Both the position numbers and the translations under genes were made by a program. From contig SKCR01038144.1 in the NCBI GenBank assembly GCA_019454045.1, positions 62,001 through 126,000 on the forward strand: a stretch of DNA of 64,000 nt, in the 5' to 3' direction. Shown here piece after piece: positions 34,564-47,151 of the stretch. The notes under the pieces are model-generated. The model was not told where the DNA came from, did not search any database, and saw nothing but the letters and a program-made list of their open reading frames with translations. This DNA is from Zanthoxylum bungeanum. Taxonomy: Eukaryota > Streptophyta > Magnoliopsida > Sapindales > Rutaceae. How positions within the stretch are numbered: position 1 is the first letter of the stretch; each line of letters starts with the position of its first letter.

Positions 34564-35761
34564 CAAACCATTTTGGTTCAAATCGACACCTCCAGTTGAA
34601 AGTCTGGAACTCCTGAAGAAGGAGCGAATCAAGCCCTCAATTGAAGAACCACCACAGCTGGAGTTGAAGTTACTTCCGAACCATCTCAGGTATACTTTCT
34701 TAGGAAACTCTTCTGAATTACCTGTTATTATTTCTTCTTCACTAACATTGGAGAAGGAAGAAAAATTGCTGAGAGTGTTACGAGAACACAAGAAAGCCAT
34801 TGGCTGGACTATAGCAGACATTTGAGGCATTAGTCCATCATTTTACATGCACAAGATTCTGATAAACGATTAGTATAAACTCACAGTGGAGCATCAACGA
34901 AGACTAAATCCAATCATGAATGAGGTCGTGAAGAAAGAAATCATCAAATGGTTGGATGTTGGCATCATTTACCCCATCTCAGACAGCTCTTGGGTGAGTC
35001 CTATGCAGTGTGTACCGAAGAAAGGAGGAACTATAGTCACAAATGAAAAGAATAAGCTGATTCCAACAAGAACTGTGACTGGATGGAGAGTTTGCATGGA
35101 CTTCCGGAAGCTGAACAAAGCAACAAGGAAAGAAAATTTTCCGCTGCCATTCATTGATCAGATGCTGGACAGACTGGCAATACATGAATTCTATTGCTTT
35201 CTGGACGGATACTTGGGGTACAATCAGATTGCCATCGCCCCAGAAGATCAGGAGAAAGCCAATTTTACATGTCCCTATGGTACTTTTGCTTTCCGCAGGA
35301 TGCCATTTGGACTATGTAATGCCCCTGCTACATTTCAACGTTGCATGATGGCCATCTTCTCAGACATACTAGATCAAAGTATGGAGGTTTTTATGGATGA
35401 ATTCTCTGTGTTTGGAGACTCTTTTGACCACTGCTTGCAAAATCTGGAATAGGTATTACAAAGATGTGAATATACCAACCTGGTACTCAACTGGGAGAAA
35501 TGCCACTTTATGGTGCAGGAATGCATTGTTCTGGGACATCGGATCTCACAAAAGGGGATCGAGGTAGACAAAGAAAAGATTGAAACAATTGAAAAATTAC
35601 CCCCACCAACATCTGTCAAAGGGATTCGGAGCTTTCTCGGACATGCAGGCTTTTACAGGAGATTTATCAAAGACTTCTCAAAGATTGCTAAACCTTTATG
35701 CAATCTTCTGGAAAAAGGATGTGCCTTTCAACTTCACCAAAGAATGTCACGAAGCTTTTGA
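34532..35761 (+). pseudogene. Athila-like reverse transcriptase
   Basis: 34532-34825 and 34886-35452 share a frame. The RT palm reads WRVCMDFRKLNKATRKENFP, FLDGYLGYNQIAI and PYGTFAFRRMPFGLCNAPAT. The catalytic box at 35390-35401 reads FMDE where gypsy RT has (Y/F)xDD, so the second catalytic aspartate is replaced. A TAG near 35450 interrupts, then reading resumes with [20 protein letters not shown] and [16 protein letters not shown], with a frameshift near 35740. Confidence 0.87.
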
Positions 35762-36299
35762 GATCCTAAAACAGAAGCCGGTGTCTGCTCCTATCATTGT
35801 AGCACCAGACTCGACCCTTCCATTTGAGGTGATGTGCGATGCTAGTGATTTTGCTGTAGGTGCAGTTTTGGGACAACGCAAAACAAAAGTTTTCCACACC
35901 ATTTATGACTCTAGCAGAACTCTGAATGAAGCTCAACTCAACTACACAACCACTGAAAATGAGTTTCTCGCAGTTGTGTTCGCTTTTGATAAATTTCGAT
36001 CATATTTGCTGGGTCCCAAAGTGGTGGTCTACACAGATCATTCAGCAATTAAATACATGATCGCAATGAAAGATGCCAAACCCAGATTGATCCGTTGGAT
36101 ACTTCTTCTGCAAGAATTTGACGTGGAGATTCGAGACAGGAAAAGGACAGAAAACCAAGTGGCTGATCATTTATCAAGGCTCGAGAATGGAGAAACAACT
36201 AGCAAAGAAATGATAATCAAAGAAACCTTTCCAGATGAACAGTTGTTTGCCATGAAACAACGTGAAGTCCCTTGGTATGCTGACTATGTCAACTCATAG
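35746..36299 (+). pseudogene. Athila-like RNase H
   Basis: Reads [17 protein letters not shown], then [32 protein letters not shown] and [14 protein letters not shown], the standard gypsy RNase H. It is open from the frameshift near 35740 to a TAG at 36297. Confidence 0.87.
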
Positions 36300-36425
36300 T
36301 ATCGGGAAAATGGCCGTTAGAATGGACAACTCAGCAACGGAAGAAGTTCTTCAAAAAAGACAAACATTATGTCTGAGATGAGCCGTACTTGTTTAAACGT
36401 TGTGCTGATCAATTATTAAGACGGT

Positions 36426-36952
36426 GTGTTCCACATGAAGAGGTCAACAGTGTTCTGCAACATTTTCGTTCATCACCATATGGCGGACACTTCAGCGGAA
36501 ACAAAACTGCAGCCAAAGTCCTACAATCAGGTTTGTTCTGACCCACTATTTTTAAAGATGCTTACTTGTTTTCTCTTCAATGTGACAGGTGCGAGAGAAC
36601 GGGAAATATTTCGAGGAGAAATGAAGAACCTCTACAAAACATTCTGGAAGTTGAGATATTTGATGTATGGGGGATTGATTTTATGGGACCCTTTGTTCCA
36701 TCATTCGGAAACCTGTACATACTAGTTGCGGTAGACTACGTCTCCAAATGGGTTGAAGTAATTGCACTGCCATCAAACGATTCAAAAGTGGTGATCAAAT
36801 TACTTAAAAAGATTATTTTCACTCGCTTTGGAACACCTCGGGCAATTATCAGTGATGGTGGCACACATTTTTGCAACAAATATTTCGATGCACTCCTATC
36901 CAAATACGGAGTTACTCATAAGGTTTCTACTGCCTACCATCCACATCAGAAG
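36426..36952 (+). pseudogene. Athila-like integrase, truncated
   Basis: A frameshifted N-terminal zinc region is followed (36566 on) by [11 protein letters not shown] and the core [11 protein letters not shown] (first catalytic D) and [11 protein letters not shown] (second D). The reading is lost at HPHQ, before the catalytic glutamate, where unrelated sequence begins at about 36952. It is therefore inactive by truncation. Confidence 0.83.
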
Positions 36953-39758
36953 AGCTTCAAAATTATTGATTTTTGAAATTACCATTCTAAGTGAGGGTAA
37001 TCTTGTAATTCATGGATTAACGATATTATATGTCATTTTTTTTACTGTCTGTTTACAAAAAAAAAGTTGAGAAGAGATGAGATAGAACGTGGGAGAGAGA
37101 GAAAGAATAAGCCACCGGCGGACAGCCCTTCGGCCATCGTCGGTGACGCGCGACCTCACCAGAAGGGTCGTCTGACCAAGGCCGTTCACATGACGGCCGG
37201 CGATCAGGCCATGGTGGGCCGGGAAACGTCGTAGGAGGAGAGAGAAGTCATAAGTTTCTTGGATTCGATCCCTGGCCGTCACTTCGTTTCACGGCCCGAG
37301 CCACCTGTCAAATCGGAGCCTTTAAAGAGTACTACAAGATGGCAGTGATGATTTTTTTGATCCGTGCTTGGTTGCACGTGAAATGAGAGAGGAAGATTCA
37401 GATGAATAGTGACACACGATGAAAAGTAACACCGATCGGAATTCTGTCGATTCTAGCGCGTTCGTGGGTTTTTTTAGAGTCCGTATATGGCCTCGAAATC
37501 TTGGTAAGACCTCATGGTAAAAATCCGTAAATTTTAAGTTTTCTGTTAAATATTCAGATGCACCTAGTAGTTTCGTAGAGTAGCGTAATTATATAGAATA
37601 AATTTTTTATGTATTAGTATATTGAATATGAGCATTCGGTAGAATCCGAGTGAAAACGGAACGAATTAAATCGATCCGATAGATTATGCCAGTTTTTTTT
37701 TTTTTTTTTATAAAAGTGGGTTTTCCGTATATTAATATATTTTAGATCGTAATGATGGATATGAGTCATATGTGATGATAAAATAGTGTTTAGATAAATC
37801 CGGGTAGGTTCGAAGGGTTCAGGATCCTTCCGTTGCATTTGCGGAAACTTTTTTCGGAAGATTTTCCAAAAACACGTAAACCGAGGATTCAAGCTAACTA
37901 GTGGCATGAATTAGTTTGTAATGGTATTTTAAGAATAATAGAATTGAAATATTGAAGTGTTTCAGTTAAGACGAGAATAGATAAGAGATGATATTGAGGA
38001 AGAAGTGCGAGACTATGTATGGTTAAATAATCGACCACCACAGGTATGGATTTTTGGTTATTACTATGCTATAAAGTGAAGTAATTGACGAGCTCAATGT
38101 CTATATGCGTGTGTTTATATATTTAAGTGTATGAATGTGTAGTGGTACGTATATGTATCTGTAAATGAACAAGTATATGTATAAGTATTGGTATACGTAT
38201 TTGCATTGGTATGTGATGATAAGCTAAGTGTTTCCTGACACATAAAAGTATGTGATTGATAAAATACGAAAATAAATGGAAGTGTATAATGGATAAGATA
38301 CTGTAACAATATTTCAGAAAGAATTTTGAAAACGGTATATGTTTGATCGATAGGCAAAGGATATGAGAACAGTAAAAGGCCATGGTATCGGAAGTTTCGA
38401 AATAACGTGTATATTCATACGTTGATGCATACAAGTATGTGTACGATGATACGGATGATAAACAATGTTTAACATATATGTGTACGTGTATGTGAGATCA
38501 TGTGATGATTTTGTGTCACGTGATATGTGTGCATGTGTATGTATGTATTGTTTGATTATATTTTCTTTGATGTATTGGATGTGATGTATGCTTTATTGTC
38601 GATTGTACGATGACTGTATGTATGTCTAAGTGATTCTGTGTGCGCGATAGAATTCATGATATTTGGAACTGTGAATGTTATTGTAGAATGAATGAATGAT
38701 TTGAAAACCAGTATGAGTGTAAGATGTTGTAAAGTATGTTTGCTTAGATGTTATTATATGTACGTATATGTGTAAAAATTCTAAAATTATATTTGCATGA
38801 ATATAGGAGTAGTGAGATATGGTATGTATGAATGCATATGATTCATGCATGCTAATTCATTATGAGGCTACCGTAATTGAAGGAAGTTTGCATTGAGTTA
38901 AAAGGGTTTGTTTCAAAATGAAGAAAGTTTGTTTGACCTGTCGATTTGATGATATTTTAAATATGGATATTTGTGATAAAAGTATAGATGAATGACTTCG
39001 CGTTTCACCTGATTGAAGTGGAATTGATGTTAAACGATATACTCTATAGTATTCGAGTTTTACTTTGTATGCTTTGAATGTTAGTTATGAGATTGGCATG
39101 TATGTAGACATGAAAATATGAAACTTTGACATGAATAAAGTATAAATGATTACAAAAGTAGATAACTCAGAACTCGTCGTAACTTAGTAAATTTGAAAAA
39201 CTTCTAAGTTGGTTACTTACTGAGTTTTTATAACTCACACCAAACCAGTTTGCCTGTTTTGCAGGTTAGCTATCTGATGGGTCAACCATTTCAACTTTGG
39301 AAGTCATGCTCGAGACGTGGATCACCCAAGCGGCGGTCACCCTCGCAAGTGTCTTGGGAGAAATTTTAGAAGGTTTGGGAAGTTTAGAATGTTTTGGTTA
39401 TTGTTTTGTTTGTCGTGCTGAGCACGCTATTTTTGTGTATGTGTGTGTGTGTGTGTCTATATATATATATATATTAGTACATGTTTTGATTTCTTATGAT
39501 GTTGTGGGCACAGAGCCCTTGAGTGTTGATAGATGATATGGGCACGGAGCCCTTAGGTGATGATTTTGATGTGTTGGTGTGGACCTAAGGTCCGTTATAA
39601 TATATGATATTTATTTCAGGTTCATTTTGATGCTGGACTGAGATACAGATTGTCCAGTTTTAGGATACATCATGCCGGATTTTCGTAAATTTAGAGGCTT
39701 ATGGAGATGGGTCAATTATGTCTTTTGCCGGTAGCATCTTGCCTCTGGCGGGGTGTTA
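36953..39758 (+). repeat. 5'-truncated gypsy (chromovirus-like) LTR tail
   Basis: Non-coding 2.8 kb ending CCGGTAGCATCTTGCC and then GGGGTGTTACA, the same terminal style as the solo LTR at 7180-12329. It replaces the end of the Athila integrase. No TGTAAC start or TSD is seen, so its left end is truncated. It contains a T-run near 37688, a TGTATG-rich zone (38100-38850), a (GT)n/(TA)n tract near 39436-39475 and two copies of GGGCACAGAGCCCTT-like palindromes near 39508 and 39540. Confidence 0.55.
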
Positions 39759-40051
39759 CAAATGGGGAGAGTTTTTATATTTTATATTAAGGGGGAATAG
39801 GTTTATTATTATTTGCTCTTTATATTCCATTTGCTTTTCACGGGTATTTTGTTATTTGTGGTTGTTTCAGGTGAGCAATCTATTTACAGTGGCATTGCAT
39901 CTTCAAGATTATTTGTTGATTAGGTATCGGATAAAGTCTCATTTTAATAAGTTTCTATCTTGATGGTTAGCAGTTGACTATTTTATTTTTGCATCTATTA
40001 CAATAGTATTTGCATTAGGTGGCTTTGTCACGGAATGCCAAATGGAGAGAT
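39759..40051 (+). other. Copia-3 3' internal remnant with polypurine tract
   Basis: AT-rich sequence ending GCCAAATGGAGAGAT immediately before the LTR start TGTTTGG. This matches the usual copia layout of a purine tract next to the 3' LTR. No coding remains. Confidence 0.6.
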
Positions 40052-41080
40052 TGTTTGGTCCAGTTTGCAACTTGCGTAATAAAACTAGTTCAATTGAGTT
40101 GTAATGAATCTTGAAGATCTCGGAGCAATTGAACAAGTATTTGGAAGACTTTGCATGAAGATATCAGAAGCTCGTCGTTAGTGTCACGTTCATACTCGCG
40201 TTCGAACGAAATTAGGCATAGGTTTCCCGTGCGCAGTGCGTTTTTAAAGACGTTCGAATGAAAATTTTCAAAGAGCTCGTGTTCATTGTGGGTTCGTCAG
40301 GACATTCAAACAGATTTGCGAAACAACTCATGTACGTCACACGTTCTTTAAGCGTTCGAACGCCCGTGCTGGGTTATTTTGGACGTATTTTTGAAGTAAA
40401 AAAAAAAACCTTTTCTATACCCCACCTTTTTAAGCAAAACATTTGCCACTTTACCCGTTGTTGGAAACACATTATTCAAAGCTACAATATCTTTTATTTT
40501 CAACCTTCTTGAGATTTCACATTGAAGACTTATTTGATTCCATTGTCTTCTTTCTTTTGGTGAGATTGTTCTTCGATAAACCATCAATACAAAACACAAC
40601 ATTAACCTAATACCCTAAGCTTTCAGAGTTCTAAGGAGGAGATTGATAGTCAGAGTTCCAGCGTTGCAAGTTCGTAGGGTTGATTCACTCAGTGACTTCA
40701 GAGGTTCTGAAGAAGACTGCTTGGTGCAAGCTCGATGAGTTCTTCTAATTATTACAATCTAGAGGTATTTGAGTCAGCAAAGTTGTTGTTTAAGGTCTTA
40801 TATCATCACTGTAAGTTTTTTTTTTTGTAGTGGATTTGGCTGGTAACCTATATTCCCGTAGTGGATTTTCTCAGTCAAGAGTTTTCCACTTCGTTAACAA
40901 AATATCTGTGTTGATTGTTTTACTTTCCGCTCTTTAATTATTGCTTTATTCAGTTTGAGGAAATTACTTAGACTTAAGGGTGCTTGGACTTAACCATAAA
41001 AAACTCTACCCTAAACTTGTCTTAAATAGGGTGCTTGGATTTTCTCTATCCGGAGTGGTTTATAATTCCACATTAAGAAT
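40052..41080 (+). repeat. Copia-3 3' LTR (end uncertain)
   Basis: Begins TGTTTGGTCCAGTTTGC, and its first ~685 bp match 29502-30186. It continues past the Athila insertion point with GGATTTTCTCAGTCAAGAG and TTCCACTTCGTTAACAAAAT, ending beyond ACTTAAGGG (about 40980). The 120-bp tail recurs at 42408 and 43678. The exact right end is not resolved. Confidence 0.7.
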
Positions 41081-41327
41081 TTTCAATTTCATCATCTCAT
41101 CATCTTATTCCATTAATTTGTGTTGCTTGGCTATGTAGACATAGATTTGTGTTGATTAGGTATGTAAGAATTAGATTGTATTTGTTTAAAATTGAAAATA
41201 ATACTTGAAAGTAGTGTTCTGGATTTGGGCACTTCAGTCTTCAGGCGCTAGACGAAATGCACTAAAAAGGAAGAAAAGAAGAAGGAAAAAAGAAAAAAAA
41301 AAAAAAAAGAAGAAGAAAAAAAAAAAA
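41081..41327. other. AT-rich spacer with A/GAA tract
   Basis: Unremarkable sequence, then a purine (AAG/A)n tract at 41268-41327 leading into the tandem unit. Confidence 0.5.
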
Positions 41328-41994
41328 GTATGGTGAGAACCTCGTATTTGAAGCAGTGGTGTGAAAATGGGTTAGGGATGGTGTTTTTTATTTTTTATTT
41401 GTGGAAAATGACATATAAGTTCTCAAAATTTCATAAAATTGATAAATATATTTTTCTTTTTCAAAAATGAACATACACAGCCCTAAAATTTGGTAAAAGG
41501 ATATGTACACTCCCAAAATTTTATTAGAATGATAATTATAACCCTAAAACTTTGTTTAACTAAAAAAACTAATAGCATAAATTATGTTATCAAATTAAAA
41601 TATTTATAGTTCTCGTCACTTCTATTAATTCTAAAAATATGTCATTTTTATAAAATTTTAGGTCTGTATATGTCATTTTCACGGAATTTTAGAGGTATAT
41701 ATTTATATGTTATTTTACTAATTTTGAGGGTACATGTTCATTTTCAAAACTAAGAGGTGTGTCTGACCCAGCTTTATGGTGTTTATTTATTTGTTTTTAA
41801 AGTTTTAAGAGTATTTTAGTCTAAAAATTGGCTAATTTTGATTTAAAAATTTAATGATGTCCCATTGGTAAAGATGACTTCCTTTTTTTTCTTTTTGGTG
41901 ATAATTTCCCTTTGTCAAATCACTTACTTAATCTCATGTGTTGCATGCAATTTTTATTTTTTATTTAAAAAAGAAGGAAATATTGGTTTATTTT

Positions 41995-42193
41995 TGTTGG
42001 GTGTGCAAACAAAGTCTCAAAGTCCCACATTGGTTAGAAATGAGGAAGATCATGGGCATATAAGGATGGACATGTATCTTCATTGGTATGAGGCATTTTG
42101 GGTATAGTCCAAGAGCAAATCCATGAGGGCTTAGGCCCAAAGTGGACAATATCATACCAATGTGGAGATAAGTGATGTCCTAGGTTCCTTACA
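41995..42193 (+). mobile_element. TRIM LTR, copy 1
   Basis: 199 bp from TGTTGGGTGTGC to CCTTACA, followed two bases later by the PBS TGGTATCAGAGC. The internal region runs to about 42403 without a gene and without a 3' LTR. This is a terminal-repeat retrotransposon in miniature, truncated at its 3' end by fusion to a copia LTR tail. Confidence 0.75.
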
Positions 42194-42519
42194 AGTGGTA
42201 TCAGAGCCATGCCCCGGAGTTAGCCATGTGGATGAATCCTCGGAATACAGAACAAAAGGTGGTGAGCCCCGATCGTGATCCGTGAATGTGCTCGGTTAGA
42301 TAGGCGGTGCGCTTCGGTCTTCATGGACGTGTCCTAATCCCAACATGGTGAAGAGGAGTTGGCCTGGGCTAGAGTGGACGGATGGATGAGGGGAGGCTCG
42401 GTGGATTTTCTTTGTCAAGAGTTTTCCACTTCGTTAACAAAATCTATGTGCTGATTGTTTTACTTTCCGCTCTTTAATTATTGCTTTATTCAGTTTGAGG
42501 AAATTACTTAGACTTAAGG

Positions 42520-42522
<3 letters not shown>

Positions 42523-42551
<29 letters not shown>

Positions 42552-42600
42552 AAGAAGAAGAAGAAGAAGAAGAAGAAGAAAAGAAGAAGAAAAAAAAAAA
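42523..42600 (+). repeat. (GAA)n microsatellite
   Basis: More than twenty consecutive AAG units, then an A-rich run leading into the next unit. Confidence 0.95.
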
Positions 42601-42601
42601 A

Positions 42602-43799
42602 GTATGGTGAGAACCTCGTATTTGAAGCAGTGGTGTGAAAATGGGTTAGGGATGGTGTTTTTTATTTTTTATTTGTGGAAAATGACATATAAGTTCTCAA
42701 AATTTCATAAAATTGATAAATATATTTTTCTTTTTCAAAAATCAACATACACCGCCCTAAAATTTGGTAAAAGGATATGTACACTCCCAAAATTTTATTA
42801 GAATGATAATTATACCCCTAAAACTTTGTTTAACTAAAAAAACTAATAGCATAAATTATGTTATCAAATTAAAATATTTATAGTTCTCGTCACTTCTATT
42901 AATTCTAAAAATATGTCATTTTTATAAAATTTTAGGTCTGTATATGTCATTTTCACGGAATTTTAGAGGTATATATTTATATGTTATTTTACTAATTTTG
43001 AGGGTACATGTTCATTTTCAAAACTAAGAGGTGTGTCTGACCCAGCTTTATGGTGTTTATTTATTTGTTTTTAAAGTTTTAAGAGTATTTTAGTCTAAAA
43101 ATTGGCTAATTTTGATTTAAAAATTAATGATGTCCCATTGGTAAAGATGACTTCCTTTTTTTTCTTTTTGGTGATAATTTCCCTTTGTCAAATCACTTAC
43201 TTAATCTCATGTGTTGCATGCAATTTTTATTTTTTATTTAAAAAAGAAGGAAATATTGGTTTATTTTTGTTGGGTGTGCAAACAAAGTCTCAAAGTCCCA
43301 CATTGGTTAGAAATGAGGAAGATCATGGGCATATAAGGATGGACATGTATCTTCATTGGTATGAGGCATTTTGGGTATAGTCCAAGAGCAAATCCATGAG
43401 GGCTTAGGCCCAAAGTGGACAATATCATATCAATGTGGAGATAAGTGATGTCCTAGGTTCCTTACAAGTGGTATCAGAGCCATGCCCCGGAGTTAGCCAT
43501 TTGGATGAATCCTCGGAATACAGAACAAAAGGTGGTGAGCCCCGATCGTGATCCGTGAATGTGCTCGGTTAGATAGGCGGTGCGCTTCGGTCTTCATGGA
43601 CGTGTCCTAATCCCAACATGGTGAAGAGGAGTTGGCCTGGGCTAGAGTGGACGGATGGATGAGGGGAGGCTCGGTGGATTTTCTTTGTCAAGAGTTTTCC
43701 ACTTCGTTAACAAAATCTATGTGCTGATTGTTTTACTTTCCGCTCTTTAATTATTGCTTTATTCAGTTTGAGGAAATTACTTAGACTTAAGGGTAAGAA
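42602..43799 (+). repeat. Tandem chimeric unit, copy 2
   Basis: Nearly identical to 41328-42522, including the TRIM LTR at 43268-43466, PBS at 43469-43480 and copia LTR tail at about 43680-43795. I see only a one-base indel and a handful of substitutions. The GAA tract after it is shorter. Confidence 0.85.
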
Positions 43800-43920
43800 G
43801 AAGAAGAGAAGAAGAAGAAGATTAGGGATGGGGTTTTTTATTTTTTATTTTTGGAAAATGACATATAAGCTATCAAAATTTCATAAAATTGAATGGGGAG
43901 GGGGAGGAGTAATTTCCCAT
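43800..43920 (+). repeat. Tandem chimeric unit, partial copy 3
   Basis: A GAA tract, then ATTAGGGATGGGGTTTTTTA and GGAAAATGACATATAAGC, matching the start of the unit for about 75 bases before diverging at GAATGGGGAGGGG. Confidence 0.7.
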
Positions 43921-46373
43921 ATTTATTATGTTATGGGTGAAGTTATTTTAACTTAAATATTTAACATAAATTTTGAGCCAATGATATTATGCAATTTAAT
44001 GGTAAATATGTAGTATTTATTGATGCCAAATTATCTTTTATTATAAATTTAGAATACATGAAATCAGTAAATAAAAATTATATCAAAATTTTAAGATAAA
44101 GATTTAAATTAAAACATTCAAACCCTGGTGTAATTTGTCCAAATTAATATAAATAAGACACTGTTGTAAAACGAAGAGTGGACAAAATAAAAACTAAAAC
44201 TGAAAAATCGAATCGAATTAAAAAAATTGAATCAAACTAATAAAATTATTTATTTTAAAAATAAATGTTCAATTCTTAACTAAAAGACGAATCGAACCAA
44301 ATTAGTTTAATTTATTAACTAAAAAATTGAACCAAACTTACCGAATAATTTTATTTCTTAATTTGTTTGGTATTCAGTGATGTTTAATTTCATAAATATT
44401 TGTAATTTTTTTTTTTTGGTTACAAAATTTCTCTCTCTCTCTCTTTTTTTTTTTTTTTTTTAAATTTTCATACCTTTTAAATTATCTAAACGATGATTAT
44501 ATCTCATGAAAAACTTTTATTGATATAGTTGTGATGATTATAAGAATTATAATATAAAAAACTTGATTAAATATTAGATTTAATGAATATTTTAAATTTT
44601 TTACTGTTATCGTTAAAAAAAATTAAGAAAAATTAAACAATTATATCATTTGACTATAGTAACCAAACTGTATTTCATCTTATCGTCAATGATGTGAAAC
44701 CCAGATCAGACCGATCGGTCGGACCGGTTGAACCTAGACTCGGTCCAAAGTATGGTCTGGGAGACCCAAAAAACCGATTAGCAGTTGAACGTGCCAAAAA
44801 TCAGTCGAATCATCCGTTCAACCGTTGAACCGGTGACCCGACCGGGTTCAACGAGTTTTTGGGCAGTTTTTTTTAATTATTAATTTAGGTTTTTATTTTA
44901 TATTTTTTGTAAAAAAAAAAAAAAAATATATAGTTAATTAATGACCCTTGATCGACTCCAGGTCCAATCTCTAATCCTTGACCCTCTCGTCATCCTGAAT
45001 CGATGTATCGGGCTGAATTTTATAACACTCTTATCATAATTATCCAAAACATACTTGTATGATCATTTATGAAATCAAGGCAGTCTATATGTACATTTAA
45101 ACATACCTTGGGGGGGGTCTTGGTGACTGTTCTTCTAATGTTTTTATTCAATTTCCCTCATGTTTTTAGTTATTCATCCTTCTCTAATCTTACTTATATG
45201 AGTCTGTAATTATCTCACATTTAATTGAGATTAACCCTATGCCTTGAATGAACATATTCGGATGGTTTTTAGATAGTTGTATTTAGTTATCAGTTTAGTG
45301 ATAAAAAAAAAAAAAAAATTCATCTTTACCAACTCCCCTACTTTTAAAAATAAAAAATAAAAAATAAAAAAAACCATACAAATAAATTATTTCAAAAAAT
45401 AATAATAAATAAAAGTAAATACTATTATCACTATTTGTGAATTGCACAAACAAAATGGTTGGGTGCATGCTCTTCCTTTCAACAAGGCAATCAAAATTAT
45501 TCCATTAGTTTTTTATTTATTTTTTATTTTGTTGGAATGGGTTTTAAAGACAATTTTTTAAACATCGCTTTAGTTATGCCACTGAACAAAAGCTATATAG
45601 CACTCTCCATTACAAATGAAAATAATATTGACAAAAGTGCACAAATATGCATCAATTTTATTCAATTATTGGACAAATGTTGTGGTATTTTTTTCATATA
45701 CCAAGATTTATTTTACAATAATTACTTATAAAAAAAGTCAATTGACAGTTGGACCACAATGTTTCTTGAATGTTTCATGTGAATCCTATTGAGTAAAATT
45801 AATGATTGACGGTGACAGTGGGACACATCCTTATCAACATCTAAATATTCCAATTTATGAAAGTTTATATAATTTTTAAATCTATTCTTAAACTATCACG
45901 TCTTTTTTTGAGTAATTTTAACTTCGCTTCTACTTAGTACTTAGGGTAGATGTAAAGTATTAAATAATGATACATCTACCAATTATTTTATACAAAATTA
46001 ATTAAATGATCACATAATTGTTTATATATATATATATATATATATATTTTTTTATTTTCATTCATCCAATCATTTTATGACATTTTGGTAGTGTAGAGTT
46101 CATGATCTCACCTTCAGATTATTAGTTCGAATCCAAAGAATGCGTTTTTTGTAAGAACCCGAGATAATCAGAACATTTATCTAATTCGTTTAAACCCGAA
46201 AGAAATAATTTGACGGCGGATTTCTAATAATTTAAAACAAAAAAAATGTTTGTGGCCGTAATATTATTACTTTTCAAATGATAGTTTCAACTTTCAAGAC
46301 AAGCTGCGAAACACGTATCAAATTCACAAAAATACTAATCATTTATATATTACAACAAAATGAAAACAAGCAT
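43921..46373. other. Intergenic, nothing recognised apart from simple repeats
   Basis: AT-rich. It contains a CT run near 44431, T and A homopolymers, a segment rich in GACCGGTTGAACC-like motifs (44705-44860) and a (TA)n tract at 46024-46047. No supported ORF. Confidence 0.45.
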
Positions 46374-46380
46374 TTGGAAA

Positions 46381-46885
46381 TAGGGATGTAAATGAATCCA
46401 ACTGTTTGGTCAGCTCGATTTGGATTCGTATTTGATTTGATTCGAGAGCAATTTATTTAATAAATAAATTATCTCAACTCGAAAATAATAGTCGATTATT
46501 AAACAAAACCAACTCACGAAAATTCGTCTCAATTTATTTTTAACTTACAAACACTATTCAAAATAAATTCTACTCGAATCTTATAAACACAACTCGATTC
46601 GATATTATAATATGTATGTGTATATGTGTCACAAACATTTGATTTTTTAGTGAATTATTTAAAATTTGAATAAGTAAATAAAAAAAATTCTAAAAATCGA
46701 ATTCAAGTTAAACTCGATCGTTTAATAATCGAATTCGAGTCGAACTCGATATCATTATTTTCTTGACAAATTGATCTCGAACAACATATTTAAAATTCGA
46801 TTCAAACTCGAACCGAGCTCGAAATCATATAAATACTAATCGAGCTAAACTCGAAAAACCAGTACTAGGCTCGATTACATCCCTA
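46381..46885. mobile_element. hAT-type MITE
   Basis: 505 bp with terminal inverted repeats TAGGGATGTAA and TTACATCCCTA. Direct repeats TTGGAAA (46374-46380 and 46886-46892) flank it; the full 8-bp TSD has one mismatch. The interior is full of AACTCGA/TCGAGTT motifs and does not code. Confidence 0.75.
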
Positions 46886-46892
46886 TTGGAAA

Positions 46893-47151
46893 CAAAATTT
46901 ATCAATAAGCTGTCGAAGTAATATATAGCTCAGGGCAAAACATGGGTCCAAGTGCAGAACAACACACACAAATGATAAAATAAAGACTAAAATCTTCCTT
47001 CCCAAGTAAATGCTAGTCCTTCAAGCCATTATGAATTCCTCCTGTTGAAACAAACAATAACAATAATCATTTAATCCTACAAGCAAAACTGTAACATTAT
47101 CATGGCTGCTTCCTTTACAAAACTGAGTCTGGGTTTGTGTATTTTTGTTCT
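46893..47151 (-). other. Downstream flank / probable 3' UTR of the GrpE gene
   Basis: Non-coding sequence following the GrpE stop on the minus strand. I do not see a clear AATAAA on that strand. Confidence 0.4.

Larger units (their letters stand above)
30187..36952 (+). mobile_element. Athila-like Ty3/gypsy retrotransposon, truncated
   Basis: A 5' LTR (30187-32221) is followed by a PBS TGGCGCCGTTGCCGGAGA (32228-32245), the tRNA-Asp-type PBS of Athila-group elements. Then come gag, protease, RT, RNase H and integrase in gypsy order on the plus strand. All domains are split by stops and shifts. The integrase is cut at about 36952, and no 3' LTR is present. It starts precisely within the Copia-3 LTR, so it inserted there and later lost its 3' end. 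Confidence 0.87.
41328..42601 (+). repeat. Tandem chimeric unit, copy 1
   Basis: Order within the unit: an AT-rich fold-back segment (41375-41790, with GACATATAAG...ATATGTCATT arms), a TRIM LTR (41995-42193), PBS (42196-42207), TRIM internal region, a copia LTR tail (about 42408-42522) and a (GAA)n tract (42523-42590). The next unit repeats this with a 1274-base offset and very few differences. Confidence 0.85.

Noticed and set aside
38115..38434. Minus-strand ORFs rich in Thr/Tyr/His
   Set aside because: Produced by TGTATG repeats in an LTR tail; no domain.
42196..42207. Possible tRNA-derived sequence TGGTATCAGAGC
   Set aside because: Only the primer-binding complement is present; no cloverleaf surrounds this or the similar sites at 43469 and 53980.
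43102..43380. 92-codon ORF repeated at 41865
   Set aside because: It crosses from the fold-back into the TRIM LTR within a tandem repeat and shows no protein features.
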